Source: an uncultured Shinella sp.
GTDB taxonomy: Bacteria; Pseudomonadota; Alphaproteobacteria; Rhizobiales; Rhizobiaceae
DNA length: 8,812 nt
Assembly (NCBI GenBank): GCA_946481465.1
Contig: CAMLOC010000100.1
Span: forward strand, 1 to 8,812
Direction of reading: 5' to 3'
The notes below the pieces were generated by a model. That model was not told where the DNA came from. It saw only the letters and a program-made list of their open reading frames with translations, and did not search any database. This document shows, piece after piece, positions 1 to 6,085 of this stretch. How positions within the stretch are numbered: position 1 is the stretch's first letter; each line of letters begins with the position of its first letter. Both the position numbers and the translations under genes were made by a program.

Positions 1-23
1 CGGGCAGAGCGTTTCGACCTTTC

Positions 24-68
24 CCGTTTCCCAAACGGAACGGGCCGGTTTCGTGCGAAACCGGCCCG
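24..68 (-). terminator. Tandem inverted repeats, probable terminator of the FeeM-like gene
   Basis: Positions 41-52 and 57-68 form a perfect 12-bp stem (CGGGCCGGTTTC / GAAACCGGCCCG) around the loop GTGC. It starts 26 bases after the stop codon of the minus-strand gene. Read on the minus strand, the stem is followed by TTCCGTTT, a poor but T-containing tail; on the plus strand no T-run follows. A second, smaller repeat (CCGTTT 24-29 and AAACGG 33-38, loop CCC) lies immediately beyond. The first stem is strong enough for an intrinsic terminator, but the T-tract is weak. It could also end a plus-strand gene lying to the left of the window. Confidence 0.6.
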
Positions 69-94
69 GCATGCGACATCTCGGCGCGGGCGGC

Positions 95-868
95 TCACCC
101 CGCGAGGGCGTTTGCGGAAAGCTGGATGCGCTCGCCGCCGAAATGGGCTCTGCGCGCGGTCGGGCGCACGGTCAGCGGGCTGAACGGCAGGTCGTCGCCG
201 CGCGCGAACATCATGCGGCGCTCATAGGGCTCCGACTTGAAGAACGGGAACCGCTTGTAGAGCGAGGGCAGCGTCTCCTTGACGTTGGTCGCCAGCAGCA
301 TGAGGTCGATGATGAACTTGCCCTGGTTGCTCTTCGGCGAGGCGACGAAATCGGCGTCGAAGACGCGCTTGTAGAAGGCCGAATGGGCCGGCTTGACCAT
401 CTGCACGCAGCGATCCGTCTGGAAATAGTCCGTCGCCAGGGTGGCGATGCGCAGCGTCAGATACGGGATCGCCGGCATCTCGCTCCAGATTTCCGGATCG
501 GCGGCAAGACGCACCGGGTCGATCAGCGACATGCCGGCATCGAGGAAGGCGTTGATCTCGTCGGGGAACACCTTTCCCGACGAGGTGACGCGGTGCTCCG
601 GCGTCACATGGTGCAGGCGCACCGTCGAGATCAGCCGCTCCTCGTAGTAGATGCCGAAGACATAGGCGTGGCTGTCGAAATCGACCTCGTCGATGAGGAC
701 CGCCTGCTCGTCGAGATGCATGACCGCACCGGCCTTGTAGGCCTTGTAGCGGATGCGGGCGACGTCTTCCATGTCCTCGCCCGTCTCCACGCGACGATAT
801 TCGATCCTGTCGAGCAGTCCCAGAAGCTTGTCCGAAAAGCGGTTGGTCGCCGTCTCTACGCTGGCCAT
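95..868 (-). CDS. FeeM-like N-acyl amino acid synthase (GNAT/LuxI fold)
   Basis: Predicted 257-residue cytosolic acyltransferase of the FeeM family, which is related in fold to LuxI autoinducer synthases. Known members join a fatty acyl group from acyl carrier protein to an amino acid. Visible family features are RIRYKAY at 38-44, a DEVDFDSHAYVFGIY block at 60-74, LISTVRLH at 79-86, IDPVRLAADPE at 116-126, and IPYLTLRIATLATDYF at 134-149. R84 and the D117/R120 region correspond by position to the conserved Arg and Glu/Arg of LuxI enzymes (inference). There is no signal peptide or membrane segment. The start is ATG at 868, preceded by a GGGG-type ribosome site; an in-frame start at 958 would add 30 residues unlike the family. 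It stands alone, with no acyl carrier protein or exporter gene beside it. A CtrA box lies about 100 bases upstream. The family assignment is fairly firm; the substrate cannot be read from the sequence. Confidence 0.75.
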   Translation of the reverse strand: MASVETATNRFSDKLLGLLDRIEYRRVETGEDMEDVARIRYKAYKAGAVMHLDEQAVLIDEVDFDSHAYVFGIYYEERLISTVRLHHVTPEHRVTSSGKVFPDEINAFLDAGMSLIDPVRLAADPEIWSEMPAIPYLTLRIATLATDYFQTDRCVQMVKPAHSAFYKRVFDADFVASPKSNQGKFIIDLMLLATNVKETLPSLYKRFPFFKSEPYERRMMFARGDDLPFSPLTVRPTARRAHFGGERIQLSANALAG

Positions 869-967
869 TGTCCCCGTACCCCGATTGAAAAACGCCGGCA
901 GCCACCGCGCTGCCATCCTTACAATCGCCGATATAAGACAATTTGTGTAAAATACCATTCATTAACC

Positions 968-983
968 TTAATATATGGTTAAC
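968..983 (-). promoter_or_regulatory. Full CtrA-type box upstream of the FeeM-like gene
   Basis: TTAA at 968-971, seven bases, then TTAAC at 979-983 on the plus strand matches the alphaproteobacterial CtrA consensus TTAA-N7-TTAAC exactly. On the minus strand the same site reads TTAACCATATATTAAGG and so also contains TTAACCAT, a known CtrA-associated octamer. A third TTAA (962-965, within TTAACC) gives an extra half-site and a 6-bp inverted repeat with GGTTAA at 977-982. The site lies in the AT-rich part of the 183-base gap, about 100 bases before the ATG at 868, a suitable place to control that gene. No convincing -35/-10 pair could be assigned. Binding is inferred. Confidence 0.5.
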
Positions 984-1007
984 GCTAATTTTGAAGGCGC
1001 TGATACA

Positions 1008-1026
1008 ACGCATCGGCTTCATGCGT
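1008..1026 (-). terminator. Weak hairpin after the GGDEF-EAL gene
   Basis: ACGCAT (1008-1013) and ATGCGT (1021-1026) form a 6-bp stem with a 7-base loop, 25 bases beyond the stop codon of the minus-strand c-di-GMP gene. The sequence after it on the minus strand (TGTATCAGC) is not T-rich. It may help end transcription before the CtrA-controlled promoter, but the stem is short. Confidence 0.25.
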
Positions 1027-1051
1027 CACGAAAGAAGGCGGCGAGGAAGGA

Positions 1052-3367
1052 TCAGGCGACGCGGCGGCCGCGGCGGCCGGAGGAGGAACCGCCGGACTTG
1101 CGGGCGAGCGTCTCGTAGAGATCGCGCAGCGCATCGGGCGCCATGGGCGCGGCGAAGACGTAGCCCTGCACGAGATCGGCGCACTGGTGCTTGTTGATGA
1201 GCGCAAGCTGCTCGCGCGTCTCCACGCCCTCGATGACGATGCGCAGGCCCAGTTCGCGGGACAGGTTGACCGTGCCGCGCAGCAGCTTGAAGCGGCGCGG
1301 GTCCTCGCCGATGTTGCGAACGAAGGAGCGGTCGATCTTGATGACGTCGAGCGGCAGCTGGTCGAGATAGCTGAGGCTGGAATAGCCGGTGCCGAAATCG
1401 TCGATGGCGATGGTGATGCCGCGGGCGCGCAGCTCCTGCAGGATCGCCTGCACCTTGACGGGCTCTTCCATGAGGCAGCTCTCGGTGACCTCCAGATGCA
1501 GCCGGTGCGGCGCGAGCCCCGCCGCCTCCAGCGCCTCCGTGACGAGGTCGATGATGCCGGTGCCGCGCAGATCCTGCACGGAGAGGTTCACCGAAACGCC
1601 CATATGCGCCGGCCAGCCCGCGCAGTCGGCGCAGGCGCGCATGATCATGAAGCGCGTGATCTCGGAGACGATGCCCATCTCCTCGGCCAGCTGGATGAAG
1701 ACGTTCGGCGGCACCGGGCCGCGCTCGGCATGCGTCCAGCGCGACAGCGCCTCGCAGCATTCGATGCGGGTGCCGTCCGGCACGAACATCGGCTGGTAGG
1801 CGACCGACAGCGTGTTGCCGGTGAGCGCCTCGCGCAGGTCGTCCTTCAGCTTCTGGCGGTCCATGTAGCGCGCGTCCATCTCCTGCTCGAAGACGGTGAC
1901 GCTGCCCTTGGCGCGCGACTTCGTCTCGAACAGCGCGAGGTCGGCGCGGATCTGCATTTCCTCCAGCCGGAAATCGTCGCTCGGCACCATGACGGCACCG
2001 GCGCTGAAGGAGACGAGGAAGGTCATGCCGTCGAAGTCGTAATTGCCGCGCAACTGTTCGTGGAAGCGGCGCATGCGCGTCTCGAGGTCGCGGCGGTTCG
2101 TCTCGTTGGGGAAGAAGAGGATGAATTCGTCGCCCATCAGGTGGCCTGCAAGCACCTTGTCGCCGGCAAGCCGGCGCAGGCGCTCGGCGATGGCGCAGAG
2201 CAGCCGGTCGCCGGTGACGTGGCCCTTCATGTCGTTGACATGCTTGAAGTCGTCGACGTCGAGCACCATGAAGCCGACCGTGCCGGGCTTCTTGCGCTCG
2301 CCCAGCGCCTCCTGCACGAGATCGGCGAAATAGGCGCGGTTCGGCAGGCCCGTGAGGCTGTCGTAGCGCACCATGTGCAGGATCTTCTTTTCCGCCCGAA
2401 CGCGCCCGGTCACGTCCTCGAAAATCAGCACGGCGCCACCGTTCTCGCGCGACGAGGCGGTGAATTCCAGATAGAGCCCGTCGGTGACCTGAACCAGCGC
2501 GCGCGAGCGCTCGCCCTTCAGCAGTTCGTCGAGCTGACGCAGGATCATCCGGCTCTGCTCGGTGTTGAGGAAGGTGTTGCGCACGCCGAACCTGAGGACG
2601 ACGTCGAGATGGCAGTCCTTCAGCCGCTCCTGGTTGCCGAGATGCAGGAGCTCGCAGGCCCTACGGTTGGCGACGAGGATGCGGTGGTCGGCATCCAGCA
2701 TGAACAGGCCGTGAGGCATGTTGTTGAGGGCCGTGTCGAACCGGTCGGCGATGATGGAGACCTCGCGTGTCGCCAGCACGTTCTTGTAGAGGAATTCGCG
2801 CACGCCGTTCGCCATCATGCGCGTCGTCATCACGAAGGGCAGGATGAGCACCGCGAGCACCGCATGGTAGAAGTCCTGCAGGCCCAGGAAGCCGACGACC
2901 ATGGGGAAGCAGGCCGAGAAGGTCATGTAGTCGACCGCCCGCTTCGAGCCGCAATTGCGCCCGACGACGGAGACCATGGTGGCGAGCGTCACCGCGATCG
3001 TGGCAAGCTCGGCGAAGCTGTCGCGACTGAAGAGCAGGCTGTAGCCGCAGGAGGTGCCGAGCGCCAGCGTCGTGCCGACGGCGCCGAGATTGTACCAGTT
3101 CTCCCAATAGCGGATGCCGTCCATGTCGAGCGCCGCATGGTCCACCCGGTCGAAGCGGCGCATGCCGACGGCGCGCAGCGACCAGATCGCGATGACGAGG
3201 CCACTCCAGATGAGGAAGAAGGGATCGGCGGTCTTGGCGTAGACGAAGGAGAACGTGATGACATGCGAAATCATGCCCACGAAAAGGGTCTGGCGGTTCC
3301 CGTACAGCGAGCTGACGAACGACAGGTAGACATCAGCCGGCAGTGTGTTTTGACCCTTATCCTTCAT
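1052..3367 (-). CDS. Membrane PAS-GGDEF-EAL c-di-GMP turnover protein
   Basis: Predicted 771-residue inner-membrane bifunctional diguanylate cyclase/phosphodiesterase. About six hydrophobic segments lie at residues 27-44, 49-68, 94-113, 118-136, 145-164 and 167-181. A PAS-like domain follows at about 208-322, then GGDEF (about 328-495) and EAL (about 513-752). The GGDEF domain keeps DSLTGLPNR (336-344), metal-ligand D370 in the DVDDFKHVND block, and a GHxxGD motif (382-387). Its signature, however, is MGDEF (411-415), with Met for the first Gly, and no RxxD inhibitory site is present at the expected place. The EAL domain looks complete: EAL at 539-541, N594, E626, D656/D657 in DDFGTGYSSL, K677, E713 and Q734. 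Phosphodiesterase activity is therefore likely and cyclase activity uncertain. The start ATG at 3367 has AGGGAG about 10 bases upstream. The C-terminal 14 residues are a Gly/Ser/Arg tail. The gene appears to be transcribed alone. Confidence 0.92.
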   Translation of the reverse strand: MKDKGQNTLPADVYLSFVSSLYGNRQTLFVGMISHVITFSFVYAKTADPFFLIWSGLVIAIWSLRAVGMRRFDRVDHAALDMDGIRYWENWYNLGAVGTTLALGTSCGYSLLFSRDSFAELATIAVTLATMVSVVGRNCGSKRAVDYMTFSACFPMVVGFLGLQDFYHAVLAVLILPFVMTTRMMANGVREFLYKNVLATREVSIIADRFDTALNNMPHGLFMLDADHRILVANRRACELLHLGNQERLKDCHLDVVLRFGVRNTFLNTEQSRMILRQLDELLKGERSRALVQVTDGLYLEFTASSRENGGAVLIFEDVTGRVRAEKKILHMVRYDSLTGLPNRAYFADLVQEALGERKKPGTVGFMVLDVDDFKHVNDMKGHVTGDRLLCAIAERLRRLAGDKVLAGHLMGDEFILFFPNETNRRDLETRMRRFHEQLRGNYDFDGMTFLVSFSAGAVMVPSDDFRLEEMQIRADLALFETKSRAKGSVTVFEQEMDARYMDRQKLKDDLREALTGNTLSVAYQPMFVPDGTRIECCEALSRWTHAERGPVPPNVFIQLAEEMGIVSEITRFMIMRACADCAGWPAHMGVSVNLSVQDLRGTGIIDLVTEALEAAGLAPHRLHLEVTESCLMEEPVKVQAILQELRARGITIAIDDFGTGYSSLSYLDQLPLDVIKIDRSFVRNIGEDPRRFKLLRGTVNLSRELGLRIVIEGVETREQLALINKHQCADLVQGYVFAAPMAPDALRDLYETLARKSGGSSSGRRGRRVA

Positions 3368-3473
3368 GGACTCGGCACTCCCTATGACACGAGAGGGTTA
3401 CCGACCAAAATTTAATGAATGATTTCGGGAAATTACCCAATAACAAGGGTATTGCACCGCATTATCGCACGTT

Positions 3474-3558
3474 CATTCAACCGACGGAAGACACATTCAA
3501 CCCCATATTGCAATAAAGCTGAATTTAAGGGGCGGACTCAACCAAGCATATGTCAACC
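3474..3558. repeat. Cluster of TCAACC direct repeats
   Basis: The 9-mer CATTCAACC occurs at 3474-3482 and again at 3494-3502, exactly 20 bases apart. The core TCAACC recurs at 3538-3543 and 3553-3558, 41 and then 15 bases further on. The copies all face the same way, and the first three are spaced close to whole helical turns, as in tandem binding sites of a regulator. They lie 107-191 bases upstream of the GGDEF-EAL start codon. Six-base repeats can occur by chance, so only the 9-mer pair is strong. Confidence 0.35.
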
Positions 3559-3759
3559 GTGTAATTTCCTGACTCCGATACGACACAGTATTTCGCCGCC
3601 GCAGGGGCGAAAAAATTCCAGTTGCAATCGCTGTTTGCAGGCGCGTGGTTAACGGAGCGTCGCTGGCAAACCCGCAAAACTTATCGATGCCGCTGAAACG
3701 GCGCGCCGCCTACCGCCCGCAAACGGCAGATCCGTCGTCATTTCGCCGAAATGGGGGAA

Positions 3760-3788
3760 TTGACTGCCGCGGGATTTGATAGCAAATC
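3760..3788 (+). promoter_or_regulatory. TTGACT box and 16-bp palindrome before the C26 gene
   Basis: TTGACT at 3760-3765 resembles a -35 element. Eight bases downstream is the perfect inverted repeat GATTTG-ATAG-CAAATC (3773-3788), covering the place where a -10 element would sit. No good -10 hexamer is visible. The palindrome ends 31 bases before the ATG at 3820, a position suited to a repressor operator. Which regulator family would bind is not clear from the sequence. Confidence 0.35.
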
Positions 3789-3819
3789 GTCAATTGGTAT
3801 TTCTTTTCCGGAGCCCATC

Positions 3820-4599
3820 ATGTCGAAACCCGTCGTCGCCATTCCCGCCGATATCAGGGAGATCGAGGGCAACGTCTGGCAGGCCACGCCGAACCAGTAT
3901 GTGCGCGCCGCCGTCAAGGGTGCCGACGTCACCGTGTTCCTGGTGCCGGCGCTTGAGACGGACAACGATTTCGACGGCATTCTCGACCGGGTGGACGGGC
4001 TCCTCGTCAGCGGCTCGCGCACCAATGTACACCCCTCGCTCTACGGCAAGAAGGCCAGCGAGGCGGAAGGCCCCTACGACACGGCGCGCGACGCCACCAG
4101 CCTGCCGCTGATTGCCCGCGCGCTGGAGCGCGGCATTCCGCTGCTCGCCATCTGCCGCGGCATCCAGGAACTCAACGTCGTGCTCGGCGGCACGCTTGCC
4201 AACGAGATCCAGGACCAGCCGGGCATGTGGGACCACCGCAAGCCGGACACGCCCGTGCTCGATGTCGCCTACGGCATCCGCCAGACGGTCCATGTCAAGG
4301 AAGGCAGCTGCCTTGCCGCCGTCGTCGGCGCCGGCGAGGTGCAAGTCAATTCGCTGCATCGGCAGGCGATCTCCGACATCGCGCCGCGCCTCGCCGTCGA
4401 GGCCGTCGCCGAGGACGGCACGATCGAGGCCGTCTCCGTCATCGGCGCCAAGGCCTTCGCGGTCGGCGTGCAGTGGCATCCGGAATACTGGGTCGGCTCC
4501 GACCAGCCGTCGAACCGGCTGTTTGCCGCCTTCGGCGAAGCCGTTCGCGACTATGCCGCCGCCAAAGGGGCGGCCGCGCACCGCGCCGCCGCAGAATAA
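3820..4599 (+). CDS. Peptidase C26 / gamma-glutamyl-GABA hydrolase-like protein
   Basis: Predicted 259-residue cytosolic class I glutamine amidotransferase-like hydrolase. The family includes PuuD, which splits gamma-glutamyl-GABA into glutamate and GABA in putrescine breakdown. The triad is visible: nucleophile C112 in AICRGIQE (110-117), and H220 and E222 in GVQWHPEY (216-223). The N-terminal PVVAIPAD strand and the GLLVSGSRTNVHPSLYG segment (60-76) are typical of the family. The ATG at 3820 is chosen because GGAG lies six bases upstream and the protein then begins like its relatives; an in-frame ATG at 3751 would add 23 atypical residues. No other putrescine genes (glutamylputrescine synthetase, oxidase or aldehyde dehydrogenase) are nearby, so the natural substrate is open and no gene symbol is given. 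Its stop lies four bases from that of the facing gene. Confidence 0.88.
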   Translation: MSKPVVAIPADIREIEGNVWQATPNQYVRAAVKGADVTVFLVPALETDNDFDGILDRVDGLLVSGSRTNVHPSLYGKKASEAEGPYDTARDATSLPLIARALERGIPLLAICRGIQELNVVLGGTLANEIQDQPGMWDHRKPDTPVLDVAYGIRQTVHVKEGSCLAAVVGAGEVQVNSLHRQAISDIAPRLAVEAVAEDGTIEAVSVIGAKAFAVGVQWHPEYWVGSDQPSNRLFAAFGEAVRDYAAAKGAAAHRAAAE

Positions 4600-4603
4600 T
4601 CGC

Positions 4604-5011
4604 TCAATCGGCCGAGATCATCGTGATCATGGCGTCGGCGGGCTCGACGGCCTCATAGGCAAGGCCGTCGCCGTCGACGACGGTCAGGATGGCCTCGCCC
4701 TGCGCGTCGGCGACGATCACCGTGCCGTCACCGTTCTCAAGCCAGGTGCGCGCTGCCGAAAGGCCCGGCCAGACCGCGTCGCAGTCGCCCTCGGCGGTGA
4801 ACCGTTCGCTGCGGCTCGAAATGCGCTCGCCGCGCTCGGCAAGGCAGGCGGTGTTCGCGACCACGTTGGAAATGGTGTAGCTGTGCGCCGCCGCCGAGAC
4901 GGGAACGGAACCTGTCGTGACCGTATCGATCGGCCCTGTCCGGTCCGCGGCGAGGCTCCACAGGCCCAGCGACAATGCGCCGGCCGCAGCGACGATCATC
5001 AGCGTCTTCAT
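4604..5011 (-). CDS. Small exported protein, Inh/Omp19-like protease inhibitor candidate
   Basis: A 135-residue protein with a clear signal peptide: MKT, a hydrophobic stretch at 4-20, and likely cleavage near SLA/AD (about 21-22). There is no lipobox cysteine, so a soluble periplasmic or secreted form is expected. The mature part has just two cysteines, C56 and C77, suited to one disulfide. It also has W90 and a C-terminal pattern GTVIVADAQGEAILTV...YE (96-120) that resembles the beta-barrel of AprI/Inh and Omp19-type metalloprotease inhibitors. The spacing (Cys, about 20 residues, Cys, Pro, Trp, GDGTV, D-x-x-G) fits that family, but the match is from memory and the domain is short. No protease gene lies beside it. 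The start has AAGGAG seven bases upstream. It may be transcribed with the dehydrogenase (60-base gap) or from its own promoter. Confidence 0.72.
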   Translation of the reverse strand: MKTLMIVAAAGALSLGLWSLAADRTGPIDTVTTGSVPVSAAAHSYTISNVVANTACLAERGERISSRSERFTAEGDCDAVWPGLSAARTWLENGDGTVIVADAQGEAILTVVDGDGLAYEAVEPADAMITMISAD

Positions 5012-5071
5012 GGGGCTCTCCTTCGCGATCGGGTGACCGGAAAAGCATGCGCCCGCGAAATTGCCGAAAGG

Positions 5072-6061
5072 TTAACGAAGGCTTTCCGGGCCGCTGCCTG
5101 CCTTTCGCGTGAAGGGCGTCTCGGGCACCGGCGTCAGGGCCGCGCCGCGCTGGAACCAGGCAAAGAGATTGTCCGCCACGAGATCGGCCATGGCATCGCG
5201 CGTCGCCACCGAGGCCGAGGCGACATGCGGCAGGAGCGAGACGTTCGGCAGGTCGAGCAGCGCCTGCGGCACGTTCGGCTCGTCATAGAACACGTCGAGC
5301 CCCGCCGCCGCGATCACGCCGTCCTTCAGCGCTCGGGCAAGCGCATCCTCGTCGACCGTCCAGCCGCGCCCGACATTGATCAGCACGCCGCCCGGCCCCA
5401 GCGCGCGCAGGATATGCGCATCGATCGTCCTGTGCGTCTCGGCCGTCTTGGGCACGATGGCGATCAGGATATCCACCGCCTCCGCCAGCTCCGCGAGCGA
5501 AGGATAATAGGCAAAGGGCACGCCGTCCCGCGGGCGCCGCGTGTGGTAGGCGATCTCGATGCCGAAACCCTTCAGACGCTCGGCGATCGCCATGCCGATA
5601 CGGCCGAGGCCATAGATGCCGGCCTTGCGGCCGCGCAGGCTCAACGGCGTCAGCGGAAAGGCGCCCTCGCGCACCCAGCGCCCCTCGCGCAGCCAGGCCT
5701 CGGCCTGCGGGAAACGGCGCAGCGTGTTGAGCAAAAGGCCGATCGTCGTGTCGGCCACCTCGTCGTTCAGCACGTCCGGCGTGTTGGTGACGGTTATGCC
5801 GCGGGCCGCGGCAGCCGCCACGTCCACGCCGTCATAGCCGACGCCGAAGCTTGAAATGATCTCCAGCGCCGGCAGATGCTCGATCATCGCCACATCGAGC
5901 CCGCCGGAGACCGCGACGCCGGAAATGCTCGCCGCCTCGGAACGGGCTAGCAGCGCCGGGTCGGCCCGTTCGATGCGCACCACGTCGAAGGCGTCCTTCA
6001 ACCGGTCGAGCACGCGCTCGCGGATCGTGCCGGGCACGAGAAGACGTGTCTTGGCCGTCAT
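5072..6061 (-). CDS. D-2-hydroxyacid dehydrogenase (glyoxylate/hydroxypyruvate reductase type)
   Basis: Predicted 329-residue NAD(P)-dependent D-isomer-specific 2-hydroxyacid dehydrogenase, a usual length for the family. The Rossmann motif is GLGRIG at 151-156. The catalytic set is complete: R232 in NVGRGWTVDEDAL, E261 in DVFYDEPNVP, and H279 in LPHVASAS. The substrate-loop signature SSFGVGYDGVD is at 70-80. After the second Rossmann strand the sequence is AYHTRRPRDG (171-180), with Arg rather than the acidic residue of NAD-preferring enzymes. This suggests NADPH use and a reducing role on glyoxylate, hydroxypyruvate or a related 2-keto acid (inference). The start ATG at 6061 has GGGAG eight bases upstream. 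It lies 24 bases after the LacI-family gene, so the two are probably co-transcribed and the regulator may sense its substrate. Confidence 0.9.
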   Translation of the reverse strand: MTAKTRLLVPGTIRERVLDRLKDAFDVVRIERADPALLARSEAASISGVAVSGGLDVAMIEHLPALEIISSFGVGYDGVDVAAAAARGITVTNTPDVLNDEVADTTIGLLLNTLRRFPQAEAWLREGRWVREGAFPLTPLSLRGRKAGIYGLGRIGMAIAERLKGFGIEIAYHTRRPRDGVPFAYYPSLAELAEAVDILIAIVPKTAETHRTIDAHILRALGPGGVLINVGRGWTVDEDALARALKDGVIAAAGLDVFYDEPNVPQALLDLPNVSLLPHVASASVATRDAMADLVADNLFAWFQRGAALTPVPETPFTRKAGSGPESLR

Positions 6062-6085
6062 GGCGGGATCTCCCTTTCCTGGTGC

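Larger units (their letters stand above)
3368..3819. other. 452-base divergent intergenic region
   Basis: This gap separates the divergently transcribed GGDEF-EAL and C26 hydrolase genes and must hold both promoters. Its left half is clearly richer in A+T than the flanking genes. It contains four copies of TCAACC (3477, 3497, 3538, 3553), a 10-bp palindrome TATTGCAATA (3506-3515), and a second TTGCAAT at 3622-3628. GTTTGC (3633-3638) and GCAAAC (3665-3670) could pair over a long loop. A 16-bp palindrome lies near the C26 gene. A 77-codon plus-strand reading frame at 3419-3652 has no recognisable domain and an unlikely composition, so I do not call it a gene. No RNA gene was recognised. Confidence 0.6.

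Noticed and set aside
53..982. 309-codon plus-strand frame opposite the FeeM-like gene
   Set aside because: Antisense shadow; the minus strand holds a recognised family with a better start and ribosome site.
1061..1078. GCGGCGGCC repeated twice in tandem
   Set aside because: It encodes the Gly/Arg-rich C-terminal tail region of the GGDEF-EAL protein; simple GC-rich repetition with no other sign of function.
1187..3415. 742-codon plus-strand open frame antisense to the GGDEF-EAL gene
   Set aside because: It is the mirror of a well-supported gene in GC-rich DNA, has no recognisable domain, and is dominated by charged low-complexity residues typical of antisense frames.
3419..3652. 77-codon plus-strand frame in the divergent intergenic region
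   Set aside because: No clear ribosome site, no domain, atypical codon use and composition, and it covers the likely promoter of the GGDEF-EAL gene.
3647..3654. GGTTAAC (revcomp GTTAACC) as a second CtrA site
   Set aside because: Only a half-site; no second TTAA at seven-base spacing on either side. The same holds for the GGTTAAC at 5070-5076.
3700..3709. CGGCGCGCCG palindrome
   Set aside because: Short GC palindromes are expected in this GC-rich sequence, and it has no position relative to a promoter that suggests function.
4112..5854. 580-codon plus-strand open frame
   Set aside because: It spans three real genes in other frames or strands (C26 hydrolase, Inh-like protein, dehydrogenase) and has an Arg-rich composition with no domain.
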